In this document: positions 1-5,131 of the stretch, in pieces
Position numbering within the stretch: position 1 is the first letter of the stretch
How the letters are laid out: each line of letters opens with the position of its first letter
From: a bacterium
GTDB lineage: Bacteria > Cyanobacteriota > Vampirovibrionia > Gastranaerophilales > Gastranaerophilaceae
Direction of reading: 5' to 3'
DNA length: 5,281 nt
Assembly (NCBI GenBank): GCA_017477685.1
Contig: JAFUUT010000193.1
Location: 1-5,281, forward strand
Program-made: the position numbers and the translations under genes
The notes under the pieces: generated by a model
The model's input: the letters and a program-made list of their open reading frames with translations, nothing else
Told to the model about the DNA's origin: nothing
Databases searched by the model: none

Positions 1-315
1 CCTCAATTTGCACTATTATTCAGCGGAATCACGGGAATTACGGCTCTTGGATACGGAGGAAAACTTGCGGGTGATGCACTAAAAGAAGTTCAAGTAAAAA
101 AAATAAATGCCGAAACTGAACTCAACCTGCAGCAAAGACTTGTATCAACCGAACTAAGGAATTTCAAATCCAAAAAAGATGCGGCTATCTCCCCTTTAGT
201 TAAAGAATTTTATAAACAAGTTGATAGCAAAAAACGCACTAAAGAAGAATTAAAAACAATGGCAGAAAATATACTGTTAGAAATCAAAAACGGACCGCCG
301 TTTGTATATTCATAA
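1..315 (+). CDS. C-terminal part of a hypothetical protein, Gly/Ala-rich hydrophobic segment plus charged helices (5' end outside window)
   Basis: Frame 1 is open from the first base to a TAA at 313-315, giving the last 104 residues; the start lies off the left edge. The visible part opens with a Gly/Ala/Leu-rich hydrophobic stretch (about residues 4-26, FALLFSGITGITALGYGGKL), which could be a membrane-inserting or glycine-zipper-like segment. Strongly charged, Lys/Glu-rich sequence follows, predicted by eye to be helical (about 27-60 and 68-95), and the protein ends NGPPFVYS. I see no catalytic motif and do not recognise the family. It lies 23 nt upstream of the next gene on the same strand, so the two are probably co-transcribed. 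The reading frame is credible because it is long for AT-rich DNA, has a coherent hydrophobic/charged pattern and is followed by a well-placed ribosome binding site for the next gene. A lineage-specific envelope-associated protein is possible, but this is only a guess. Confidence 0.75.
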   Translation, partial: PQFALLFSGITGITALGYGGKLAGDALKEVQVKKINAETELNLQQRLVSTELRNFKSKKDAAISPLVKEFYKQVDSKKRTKEELKTMAENILLEIKNGPPFVYS

Positions 316-338
316 GAGTAAATAAAAGGGAAACAAAC

Positions 339-812
339 ATGATACAACCTATTCAAAGCTATAATTTCAATAATCCATACACAGCAACAAATATTCAAAT
401 GCCTAATAATCAAAGAAATTATTGCGTTTTTAATCAGCAAAAAGTTGACTATTTCGTAAATCAAAAAGAAAATGCTCTGCCGTATTTGACAAGCATTCTT
501 TCAACATCAAATAACGAAGCACAAATAACAGAAACTCTTTATATAATGGATAGAATGATAGATAACGGCACAAAAGGAATAGACAAATTATATCCCGTAT
601 TTTCGCGTTTTAATAATACAAATTCCCCGAATATCCAAACTTTTTTGGCAGGGATTTACAGAAAAACACAAGTGCCTGACGCTTTTGGACCATTAGTGAA
701 AATGCTTATACAAAATTCACTCAAACCTCATAATCCTTATCAAACATTTGATCCTAACGAAGAAATAGGGGGTGCAATTTTAAGTTACATACAAAATAAA
801 AAAGCGGGATAA
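339..812 (+). CDS. hypothetical 157-aa protein, Asn/Gln-rich N-terminus and HEAT-like helical body
   Basis: A complete reading frame with ATG at 339. The purine-rich AAGGG at 326-330, 8 nt upstream, supports this start. Residues 1-33 are rich in Asn, Gln, Tyr and Pro, with no signal peptide, and look disordered. Residues about 43-152 read as successive amphipathic helices (roughly 45-56, 61-76, 80-92, 97-109, 113-127, 141-153) with the spacing expected of HEAT/ARM-like solenoid repeats, such as ALPYLTSIL and AFGPLVKMLI. No enzyme motif is visible; a scaffold or binding role would be the usual inference for such a fold, but no function is assigned. The gene follows another unrecognised gene by 23 nt. 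Its last two codons and stop (GCG GGA TAA) lie inside the stem of the downstream terminator. Repeat assignment is by eye only. Confidence 0.8.
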   Translation: MIQPIQSYNFNNPYTATNIQMPNNQRNYCVFNQQKVDYFVNQKENALPYLTSILSTSNNEAQITETLYIMDRMIDNGTKGIDKLYPVFSRFNNTNSPNIQTFLAGIYRKTQVPDAFGPLVKMLIQNSLKPHNPYQTFDPNEEIGGAILSYIQNKKAG

Positions 813-827
813 AATCCCGCTTTTTTT
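798..827. terminator. bidirectional intrinsic terminator between convergent genes
   Basis: A perfect 7-bp stem, GCGGGAT (804-810) with ATCCCGC (814-820), closes a 3-nt AAA loop. It is flanked by six A on the left (798-803) and seven T on the right (821-827), so each strand reads as a GC-rich hairpin followed by a U-tract. It therefore can end both the rightward 157-aa gene and leftward leuS. Both stop codons (810-812 on plus, 826-828 on minus) fall inside the element, so the convergent genes share a very compact end. Confidence 0.93.
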
Positions 828-3330
828 ATTTTACAACTATATTAACCAATTTTTTCGGAACAACAATAACCTTGACTACTGTTTTACCGTTAATCAGTTC
901 TTTTATTTTTTCACTGTTTAATGCCTGTTTTTCCATTTCCTCTTTGGAAATTTCGGCATCAACTTCAAGTTTGTCTTTTACTTTGCCATTAATTTGGATG
1001 ACTAATGTCATTGAAGAAGATTTCGCAAGGTTTTCATCCCATTTGCACCAAGGTTGATCGTGAATTGAACCCTCGCCACCAAGATCATGCCATGCTTCTT
1101 CAGTTAAATATACTGCAACAGGTGACATCAATTTGAGCATTGAAACAACAGCAAAACTCAAAACATTTTTATCTTCATCATTGAGCTGCGATTTCTTTAC
1201 CTGCCAATCATAAATAGCATTAACTAGCTCACGATATTTTGAAATTACGGTATTAAATTGGAATTCATTTGTAATGTCGTTAGTAATACCTTTTATTGCC
1301 ATATGAACATTTCTTACCAAATCATCATTATCTTTGGCAAGATTTGAACCTAATTGATAATTTAAATTAATGTTTTCAGCATTAGAAGATACAAGTCTCC
1401 AAACTCTGTTTAAAAACTTATAACAACCTTCAACACCTGCATCAGACCAATCAAAATCTCTTGCCGGCGGAGAATCTGACAAAATAAACAATCTTGCAGT
1501 ATCTGCTCCGTAATTTTCAAATATTTCATCGGGATCAACAGTGTTGCCTTTTGATTTTGACATTTTTGATCCATCTTTAAGAACCATACCTTGAGTCAAT
1601 AAATTTGCAAAAGGTTCATCAAAACTTAAAAGACCACAATCCCTCAATGCTTTCGTGAAAAATCTTGAATATAACAAGTGTAAAATCGCGTGTTCAATAC
1701 CGCCGACATATTGATCAACAGGCAGCCATTTGTTAACAATATCTTTATTGAAACATTCTTTGTCGTTGTTTGCGTCTGCATACCTTAAATAATACCAGCT
1801 TGAACATATGAATGTGTCCATTGTATCCATTTCACGAGTTGCATGTCCGCCGCAAACAGGACAAACCGCATCTTTAAATGTCGGTGAAGTTGTGATAGGA
1901 GATTTCCCTACAACTGAAAAATCAACATCTTTTGGCAATAATACAGGAAGCTGGTCTTCCGGAACCGGTTGAATTCCGCATTTGTCGCAATAAACAACAG
2001 GGATTGGAGCACCCCAATACCTTTGACGAGAAATTAACCAATCTCTTAATCTAAATTGGGTTTTAAATTCCCCAAAGCCTTCGTCAACTGCTTTTTGAGT
2101 AATGGCTTTTTTCGCTTCCGTATTTTTCATTCCGTTAAATTCGCCTGAATTTACCAGAACTCCTTCTTCAGTGTAAGCTTCTGTCAATTCAAAATTGTCA
2201 TTCTGAACTTGTTTCAGAATCTCATCATTTGCAATTACTACCTTCATCGGCAAATTATATTTTTTTGCAAAATCAAAATCTCTTGTATCATGGGTCGGAA
2301 CAGCCATAACTGCACCCGTTCCGTATTCAACAAGTGCATAATCTGCCGTCCAAAGCGGGAAAATTTCCCCTGTGAACGGATTTTTGCAATGTGTTCCTAA
2401 AGGAACACCCGTTTTTGTTCTGTCTGTAGAAAGTCTTTCTATTTCAGACATTTTGCGGGCATTTGCTCTGTATTCTTCAACGGCTTGTTTATTTTCTGCA
2501 GTTGTTAATTTTTCAATATCTTTGTATTCCGGTGCAACAACAAGATAAGTTATACCATGAACAGTATCAGGTCTTGTTGTATATACAGGAACCTCCATCG
2601 CCTCACCTGACGGTGCATCAATAACAGGGAATCTGAAAATTGCACCGTGTGATTTGCCAATCCAGTTTGCCTGCATTGTTTTAACATTATCGCCCCAGCC
2701 TTTTAAAAGGTCTAAATCTTTTAATAGTTCGTCTGCATATTGAGTTATTTTTACAAACCATTGAGATAAGTATTTTTTCTCGACTTCACTGTCGCATCTC
2801 CAGCATTTGCCGTCTATAACCTGCTCATTAGCCAAAACTGTTCCGCAGCTTGGGCACCAGTTTACAGCAGCTTCTTTTTTATAAACTAACCCTTTTTTGT
2901 ATAATTGTAAGAATATCCACTGAGTCCATTTGTAATAATCAGGCTTGCATGTGGTAACTTCTCTATCCCAATCATAAGATAGTCCAAGCATTTTCAATTG
3001 CTCAGTCATATAAGCAATATTTTCATCAGTCCACTTTTCAGGGTCGGCATTATGCTTCATCGCAGCATTTTCTGCAGGAAGCCCGAAACTGTCCCATCCT
3101 ATCGGGTGCAAAACATTGAACCCGTTTGCTTTTTTAAATCTTGCAATAACGTCTGTAATTGTATAATTACGAACATGTCCCATATGAAGTTTCCCTGACG
3201 GATAAGGAAACATTGACAAGGCATAATATTTTGGTTTTCCGTTATCATTTACGGTTTTAAAAACTTTATTATCTTCCCAGTATTTTTTCCATTTTTTCTC
3301 AATTTCCTGCGGGTAATAGCTTTGTTTCAT
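826..3330 (-). CDS. leuS: leucyl-tRNA synthetase (class I, bacterial type)
   Basis: Charges tRNA-Leu with leucine in the cytoplasm. The 834 residues fit the usual bacterial length. The Rossmann catalytic core has the HIGH-type motif HMGH at residues 49-52 and KMSKS at 589-593. A zinc module has CPSC at 159-162 and CWRC at 176-179. The CP1 editing domain (about 225-425) keeps TTRPDT (251-256) and the HDTRD segment (347-351), whose first Asp matches the conserved amino-group-binding Asp of LeuRS editing sites, so proofreading should be intact. A second Cys pair set (448/451 and 490/493) may bind another zinc. SSWYYLRY and GGIEHAILHLLYSRFF are typical LeuRS core sequences. KMSKS directly follows GMVLKDGS, so the large leucine-specific insertion seen in E. 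coli is absent. The anticodon-binding helical domain (about 640-760) and the small C-terminal domain (about 773-834) are present. An in-frame palindromic repeat-like sequence encodes residues 370-378. The ATG at 3330 follows a Shine-Dalgarno region and an extended -10. No T-box leader fits in the roughly 28-nt 5' UTR. Confidence 0.99.
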   Translation of the reverse strand: MKQSYYPQEIEKKWKKYWEDNKVFKTVNDNGKPKYYALSMFPYPSGKLHMGHVRNYTITDVIARFKKANGFNVLHPIGWDSFGLPAENAAMKHNADPEKWTDENIAYMTEQLKMLGLSYDWDREVTTCKPDYYKWTQWIFLQLYKKGLVYKKEAAVNWCPSCGTVLANEQVIDGKCWRCDSEVEKKYLSQWFVKITQYADELLKDLDLLKGWGDNVKTMQANWIGKSHGAIFRFPVIDAPSGEAMEVPVYTTRPDTVHGITYLVVAPEYKDIEKLTTAENKQAVEEYRANARKMSEIERLSTDRTKTGVPLGTHCKNPFTGEIFPLWTADYALVEYGTGAVMAVPTHDTRDFDFAKKYNLPMKVVIANDEILKQVQNDNFELTEAYTEEGVLVNSGEFNGMKNTEAKKAITQKAVDEGFGEFKTQFRLRDWLISRQRYWGAPIPVVYCDKCGIQPVPEDQLPVLLPKDVDFSVVGKSPITTSPTFKDAVCPVCGGHATREMDTMDTFICSSWYYLRYADANNDKECFNKDIVNKWLPVDQYVGGIEHAILHLLYSRFFTKALRDCGLLSFDEPFANLLTQGMVLKDGSKMSKSKGNTVDPDEIFENYGADTARLFILSDSPPARDFDWSDAGVEGCYKFLNRVWRLVSSNAENINLNYQLGSNLAKDNDDLVRNVHMAIKGITNDITNEFQFNTVISKYRELVNAIYDWQVKKSQLNDEDKNVLSFAVVSMLKLMSPVAVYLTEEAWHDLGGEGSIHDQPWCKWDENLAKSSSMTLVIQINGKVKDKLEVDAEISKEEMEKQALNSEKIKELINGKTVVKVIVVPKKLVNIVVK
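2197..2223. repeat. short palindromic repeat-like element in frame inside leuS
   Basis: Arms ATTCTGAA (2200-2207) and TTCAGAAT (2213-2220) are perfect inverse complements around a 5-nt CTTGT centre, flanked by GTC and CTC. On the minus strand it encodes leuS residues 370-378, EILKQVQND. From memory, palindromes with these arms and the peptide LKQVQND (or HPELVSGS-like peptides from another frame) recur as dispersed repeats in several bacterial genomes; I could not check that here. It falls in a length-variable loop of the CP1 editing domain, between KVVIAND and the conserved TEEGVLVNSGEFNG. Only one copy is visible in this window, so the repeat status rests on resemblance. Confidence 0.55.
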
Positions 3331-3335
3331 ATTTT

Positions 3336-3348
3336 CCTCTTACTCCTT
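3336..3348 (-). promoter_or_regulatory. leuS ribosome binding site (two tandem Shine-Dalgarno candidates)
   Basis: On the minus strand AAGGAG (3348-3343) lies 12 nt and GAGG (3339-3336) lies 5 nt before the leuS ATG. The first is the better match but is spaced far; the second is shorter and spaced close. Together they support the 3330 start. Confidence 0.7.
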
Positions 3349-3364
3349 TTATCCTGATTGAATA

Positions 3365-3373
3365 AGTATAACA
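3365..3373 (-). promoter_or_regulatory. leuS promoter, extended -10
   Basis: The minus strand reads TGTTATACT: TG at 3373-3372, one base, then the -10 hexamer TATACT at 3370-3365. No good -35 is seen 16-18 bp upstream (TAATAG at 3393-3388), so recognition would rest on the extended -10. Transcription would start near 3358, giving a 5' UTR of about 28 nt that includes the Shine-Dalgarno region. Confidence 0.6.
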
Positions 3374-3387
3374 TAAAAATTTTTATG
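3372..3387. repeat. 16-bp perfect palindrome centred between divergent leuS and Nudix promoters
   Basis: CATAAAAATTTTTATG equals its own reverse complement. It extends to a 24-bp imperfect palindrome (3368-3391, ATA...TAT outside one mismatched pair). It carries at its two ends the TG dinucleotides of both extended -10 elements. It may be an operator, or simply the result of two similar promoters facing apart in AT-rich DNA. With no loop-forming spacer it is not terminator-like. Confidence 0.6.
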
Positions 3388-3394
3388 CTATTAT
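3386..3394 (+). promoter_or_regulatory. Nudix-HAD operon promoter, extended -10 placed for leaderless transcription
   Basis: TGCTATTAT: TG at 3386-3387, then TATTAT at 3389-3394. The hexamer ends 6 nt before the ATG at 3401, so the predicted start site falls on or next to the start codon. No -35 match is evident at normal spacing. An alternative -10 (TATAAC, 3367-3372) would give a leader of about 20 nt, still without a Shine-Dalgarno sequence. Confidence 0.5.
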
Positions 3395-3400
3395 TTAACT

Positions 3401-3937
3401 ATGAATTTTGAAGAAAAGACACTAAATTCGCAGGTTGTATTTGACGGCAGGGTTATGACGGTAAAGAAAGATGATGTTGAGCTTTTTGACGGAAGCACAT
3501 CTTTTAGAGAAATAGTCGTTCACCCCGGCGGTGTTGTAATAGCAGCTTTAAATAATGACAAAATTATTTTAGTAGAGCAATACAGATACCCTTTAAAATC
3601 CGTAAATCTTGAACTTCCGGCAGGAAGACTCGAAATAGGAGAAGACCCTCAAGAAGCAGCCAAAAGGGAACTTGAAGAAGAAACAGGATACAGAACAAAT
3701 TCTTGGCAGTCACTTGGATATATAAACACAACTCCCGGAATTTGCACCGAAAAGTTACATTTATATTTAGCAAAAAATCTTGAATTTGTAGGAGAACACC
3801 CTGACAAAGGAGAATTCCTAAAGTGTTTGCAATATCCTGTATCAGAAGTTTTTTCAATGATTAAAAACGGAAAAATCAACGACGGAAAAACTATTTGTAC
3901 TCTAACAAGAGCATTTTGTAAAGGATTTGAAATATGA
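3401..3937 (+). CDS. Nudix hydrolase, ADP-ribose pyrophosphatase (NudF-like)
   Basis: Likely hydrolyses ADP-ribose to AMP and ribose 5-phosphate in the cytoplasm, a metabolite-cleaning reaction. The protein is 178 residues, near the usual length of bacterial NudF proteins. A complete Nudix box, Gx5Ex7REUxEExGU, spans G75 to Y97, with E81, R89, E90, E93 and E94 in place for Mg2+ binding and catalysis. The opening MNFEEKT, FREIVVHPGGVV (36-47) and VEQYRYPL (58-65) match the ADP-ribose pyrophosphatase subfamily. A proline (P112, in TTPGI) lies 15 residues after the box, the position regarded as an ADP-ribose-specific marker. The start is fixed by the family-typical N-terminus; there is no Shine-Dalgarno and no earlier in-frame start before a stop at 3374-3376. 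Its stop overlaps the start of the HAD gene (ATGA), implying translational coupling. Substrate is inferred from subfamily motifs; other nucleoside-diphosphate sugars are possible. Confidence 0.93.
   Translation: MNFEEKTLNSQVVFDGRVMTVKKDDVELFDGSTSFREIVVHPGGVVIAALNNDKIILVEQYRYPLKSVNLELPAGRLEIGEDPQEAAKRELEEETGYRTNSWQSLGYINTTPGICTEKLHLYLAKNLEFVGEHPDKGEFLKCLQYPVSEVFSMIKNGKINDGKTICTLTRAFCKGFEI
3921..3925 (+). promoter_or_regulatory. Shine-Dalgarno of the HAD gene inside the Nudix coding end
   Basis: AAGGA lies 8 nt before the ATG at 3934 and selects this start over the nearby in-frame ATG at 3943. Together with the 4-nt ATGA overlap it indicates that the HAD gene is translated from the same mRNA as the Nudix gene. 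Confidence 0.7.
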
Positions 3938-4731
3938 TTAAAATGATTGCAACGGATATAGACGGAACTATATTGCCATATCACGGAGAATTTTCACAAA
4001 AGACCAAAGATTGTATAAAAAGATTAAATGATAGCGGTATAAAGGTAATTCTTGTTACAGGCAGAATGCATTCATCCGCAACTCCATTGGCTGCGCAGCT
4101 TGGTTTGAATTTACCTATTATTTCCTATCAGGGCGGACTTATCAAAGATATGTCAGGTAAAACTCTTTTTCAAACCGAACTGAATTCCGACGTTGCAAAA
4201 GAAATTATAAATTGGGGAAGAAAAAATAATGTACATCTGAATTTGTATATAGATGACAAACTATATGTTGAACAAGACGATGAAATTATAAAATATTACA
4301 TACAAGGAAAATTTGTAGATTACACGGTTTGTTCATTTGATGATTTGGAAATAAAAAATGTAAATAAATTATTGGCAATAGATATCCACGACGCAGACAG
4401 AGTAACCTCATGGGTTGATATATTGAAAGAAAAATACCCTGATTTATACATTGTAAAATCGACCCCTTATTTTTGTGAAATTGGTTCTAAAGATGCCAAA
4501 AAATCTTTAGGGGTAGAATTTTTATGCAAAATGTGGGGAATAGATAAATCCGAAGTTATGGCTATTGGCGATCAAAACAATGATATTGACCTTATACAAG
4601 CGGGCGGAATAGGAATTGCGATGGAAAACGGGACGCCCGAGCTTAAACAAGTTGCGGATTATATTACAAATTCAGTTGAGAATGACGGTTTTGTCAGTGC
4701 CGTAGAAAAATTTATCTTTAGTGCGGTTTAA
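3934..4731 (+). CDS. Cof-type HAD-IIB family phosphatase
   Basis: Predicted Mg2+-dependent cytoplasmic phosphatase of the Cof/YidA-like HAD branch, which commonly acts on sugar phosphates and similar small metabolites; the exact substrate cannot be read from sequence. The 265 residues match the family length. Motif I is DIDGT (8-12), with D8 the nucleophile and D10 the acid/base. Motif II is VTGR (41-44, T42). The motif III lysine is probably K190 in KKSLGVEFL. Motif IV is GDQNNDID (212-219), with D213 and D217 for metal. The type IIB cap lies between motifs II and III (about 83-180). The start at 3934 is chosen for its Shine-Dalgarno and because family members begin MIKLIATDLDGT-like. It overlaps the Nudix gene by 4 nt at its start and the opposite-strand zinc-ribbon gene by 14 nt at its end. 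Pairing with a Nudix hydrolase suggests a shared housecleaning role, but this is inference. Confidence 0.95.
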   Translation: MIKMIATDIDGTILPYHGEFSQKTKDCIKRLNDSGIKVILVTGRMHSSATPLAAQLGLNLPIISYQGGLIKDMSGKTLFQTELNSDVAKEIINWGRKNNVHLNLYIDDKLYVEQDDEIIKYYIQGKFVDYTVCSFDDLEIKNVNKLLAIDIHDADRVTSWVDILKEKYPDLYIVKSTPYFCEIGSKDAKKSLGVEFLCKMWGIDKSEVMAIGDQNNDIDLIQAGGIGIAMENGTPELKQVADYITNSVENDGFVSAVEKFIFSAV

Positions 4732-5053
4732 TATATTCATCAATATTAGCCCCGCATAAAGGACAAAACCTTGGACGCTGTTTTTTGTACTTAAAGATTC
4801 TACTGCATCTTGGGCAGCAAAATTTATTTTCTCTAAAGATATAAACAAATATTAGAATTCCCCATACAACAACTTGCGATAATATGAATATTATTATTCC
4901 CCAAAATAACGCAGAGCCAAGATAATTTATCGGAGCTGACAAATCTATATGCGGTAACGAAAAAGTAGGATAGTAATAATAGTATCCGGTATCATAAGTC
5001 ACCTGACTTGCGGCAGGTGCTGACGGCTGAACTGTACGGGTTACAACATTCAT
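4718..5053 (-). CDS. small single-pass membrane protein with C-terminal zinc ribbon
   Basis: A 111-residue protein of unrecognised family. Residues 1-44 are nearly uncharged and Tyr/Pro/Ser-rich, with a YYYYY run at 24-28. A long hydrophobic segment (about 45-73) is one transmembrane helix. It is followed by the basic RENK and RSRIFKYKKQRPR-like region, so by the positive-inside rule the N-terminus should be outside and the C-terminus cytoplasmic. The C-terminal domain carries two CxxC knuckles, CPRC (80-83) and CPLC (97-100), 13 residues apart, the pattern of a zinc ribbon or rubredoxin-like zinc finger. No cleavable signal peptide or catalytic motif is seen. The ATG at 5053 is supported by GAGG 8 nt upstream and an extended -10. 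It is divergent from ispF and convergent with the HAD gene. A regulatory or protein-contact role would be typical of such knuckles, but no function is assigned. Confidence 0.85.
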   Translation of the reverse strand: MNVVTRTVQPSAPAASQVTYDTGYYYYYPTFSLPHIDLSAPINYLGSALFWGIIIFILSQVVVWGILIFVYIFRENKFCCPRCSRIFKYKKQRPRFCPLCGANIDEYIKPH

Positions 5054-5061
5054 ATCATTAA

Positions 5062-5065
5062 CCTC
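5062..5065 (-). promoter_or_regulatory. Shine-Dalgarno of the zinc-ribbon membrane protein gene
   Basis: The minus strand reads GAGG at 5065-5062, 8 nt before the ATG at 5053. A nearer ATG at 5058-5056 is in another frame, so the site supports the 5053 start. Confidence 0.65.
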
Positions 5066-5078
5066 ATTTACATTTATA

Positions 5079-5087
5079 ATTATAACA
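5079..5087 (-). promoter_or_regulatory. promoter of the zinc-ribbon gene, extended -10
   Basis: The minus strand reads TGTTATAAT, a consensus extended -10 (TG 5087-5086, TATAAT 5084-5079). The best -35 at 17-bp spacing is TTATTA (5107-5102), weak. Transcription would start near 5072, giving a leader of about 19 nt that contains the Shine-Dalgarno. Confidence 0.65.
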
Positions 5088-5096
5088 TATTTTTAA

Positions 5097-5105
5097 TGTT
5101 ATAAT
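5097..5105 (+). promoter_or_regulatory. ispF promoter, extended -10
   Basis: TGTTATAAT on the plus strand: TG at 5097-5098, TATAAT at 5100-5105. There is no clear -35 (TAATTA at 5077-5082 with 17-bp spacing). The predicted start site is near 5112, leaving about 20 nt of leader with a Shine-Dalgarno (GGAG, 5122-5125). Confidence 0.65.
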
Positions 5106-5131
5106 AAATTTATTACAACACGGAGAAATAT

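Larger units (their letters stand above)
5079..5105. repeat. inverted repeat formed by two opposed extended -10 elements
   Basis: Arms ATTATAACAT (5079-5088) and ATGTTATAAT (5096-5105) are perfect 10-bp inverse complements around a 7-nt spacer. Each arm contains a consensus TGTTATAAT facing outward. The -35 zone of each promoter overlaps the -10 of the other, so the two genes probably cannot be initiated on one DNA molecule at the same time. Confidence 0.75.

Noticed and set aside
210..464. Minus-strand open frame of 84 residues, hydrophobic and Cys-containing
   Set aside because: It lies opposite the end of one convincing gene and the start of another. Its hydrophobic composition is what antisense of AT-rich coding DNA gives, and it has no own ribosome binding site that I can see.
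872..1057. Plus-strand open frame inside leuS
   Set aside because: Fully antisense to the conserved C-terminal domain of LeuRS; composition is that of a shadow frame.
2209..2400. Plus-strand open frame inside leuS, starting in the palindromic repeat-like element
   Set aside because: Antisense to the conserved editing domain; it starts with a translation of the palindrome's other strand and has no gene-like features.
2998..3198. Plus-strand open frame opposite the leuS N-terminal core
   Set aside because: Antisense to the HMGH-containing catalytic region, no supporting signals.
3372..3387. Palindrome as an intrinsic terminator
   Set aside because: It has only AT pairs outside the end C-G pairs and no loop, lies between promoters, and no transcript needs to end there.
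3331..3400. T-box or leucine-responsive leader for leuS
   Set aside because: The whole intergenic region is 70 nt and the predicted 5' UTR about 28 nt, too short for a T-box; no leader peptide or attenuator hairpin is visible.
3564..3984. Two minus-strand open frames (3564-3857 and 3649-3984) opposite the Nudix gene
   Set aside because: They overlap each other in different frames and are antisense to a clear Nudix box, so they are shadows.
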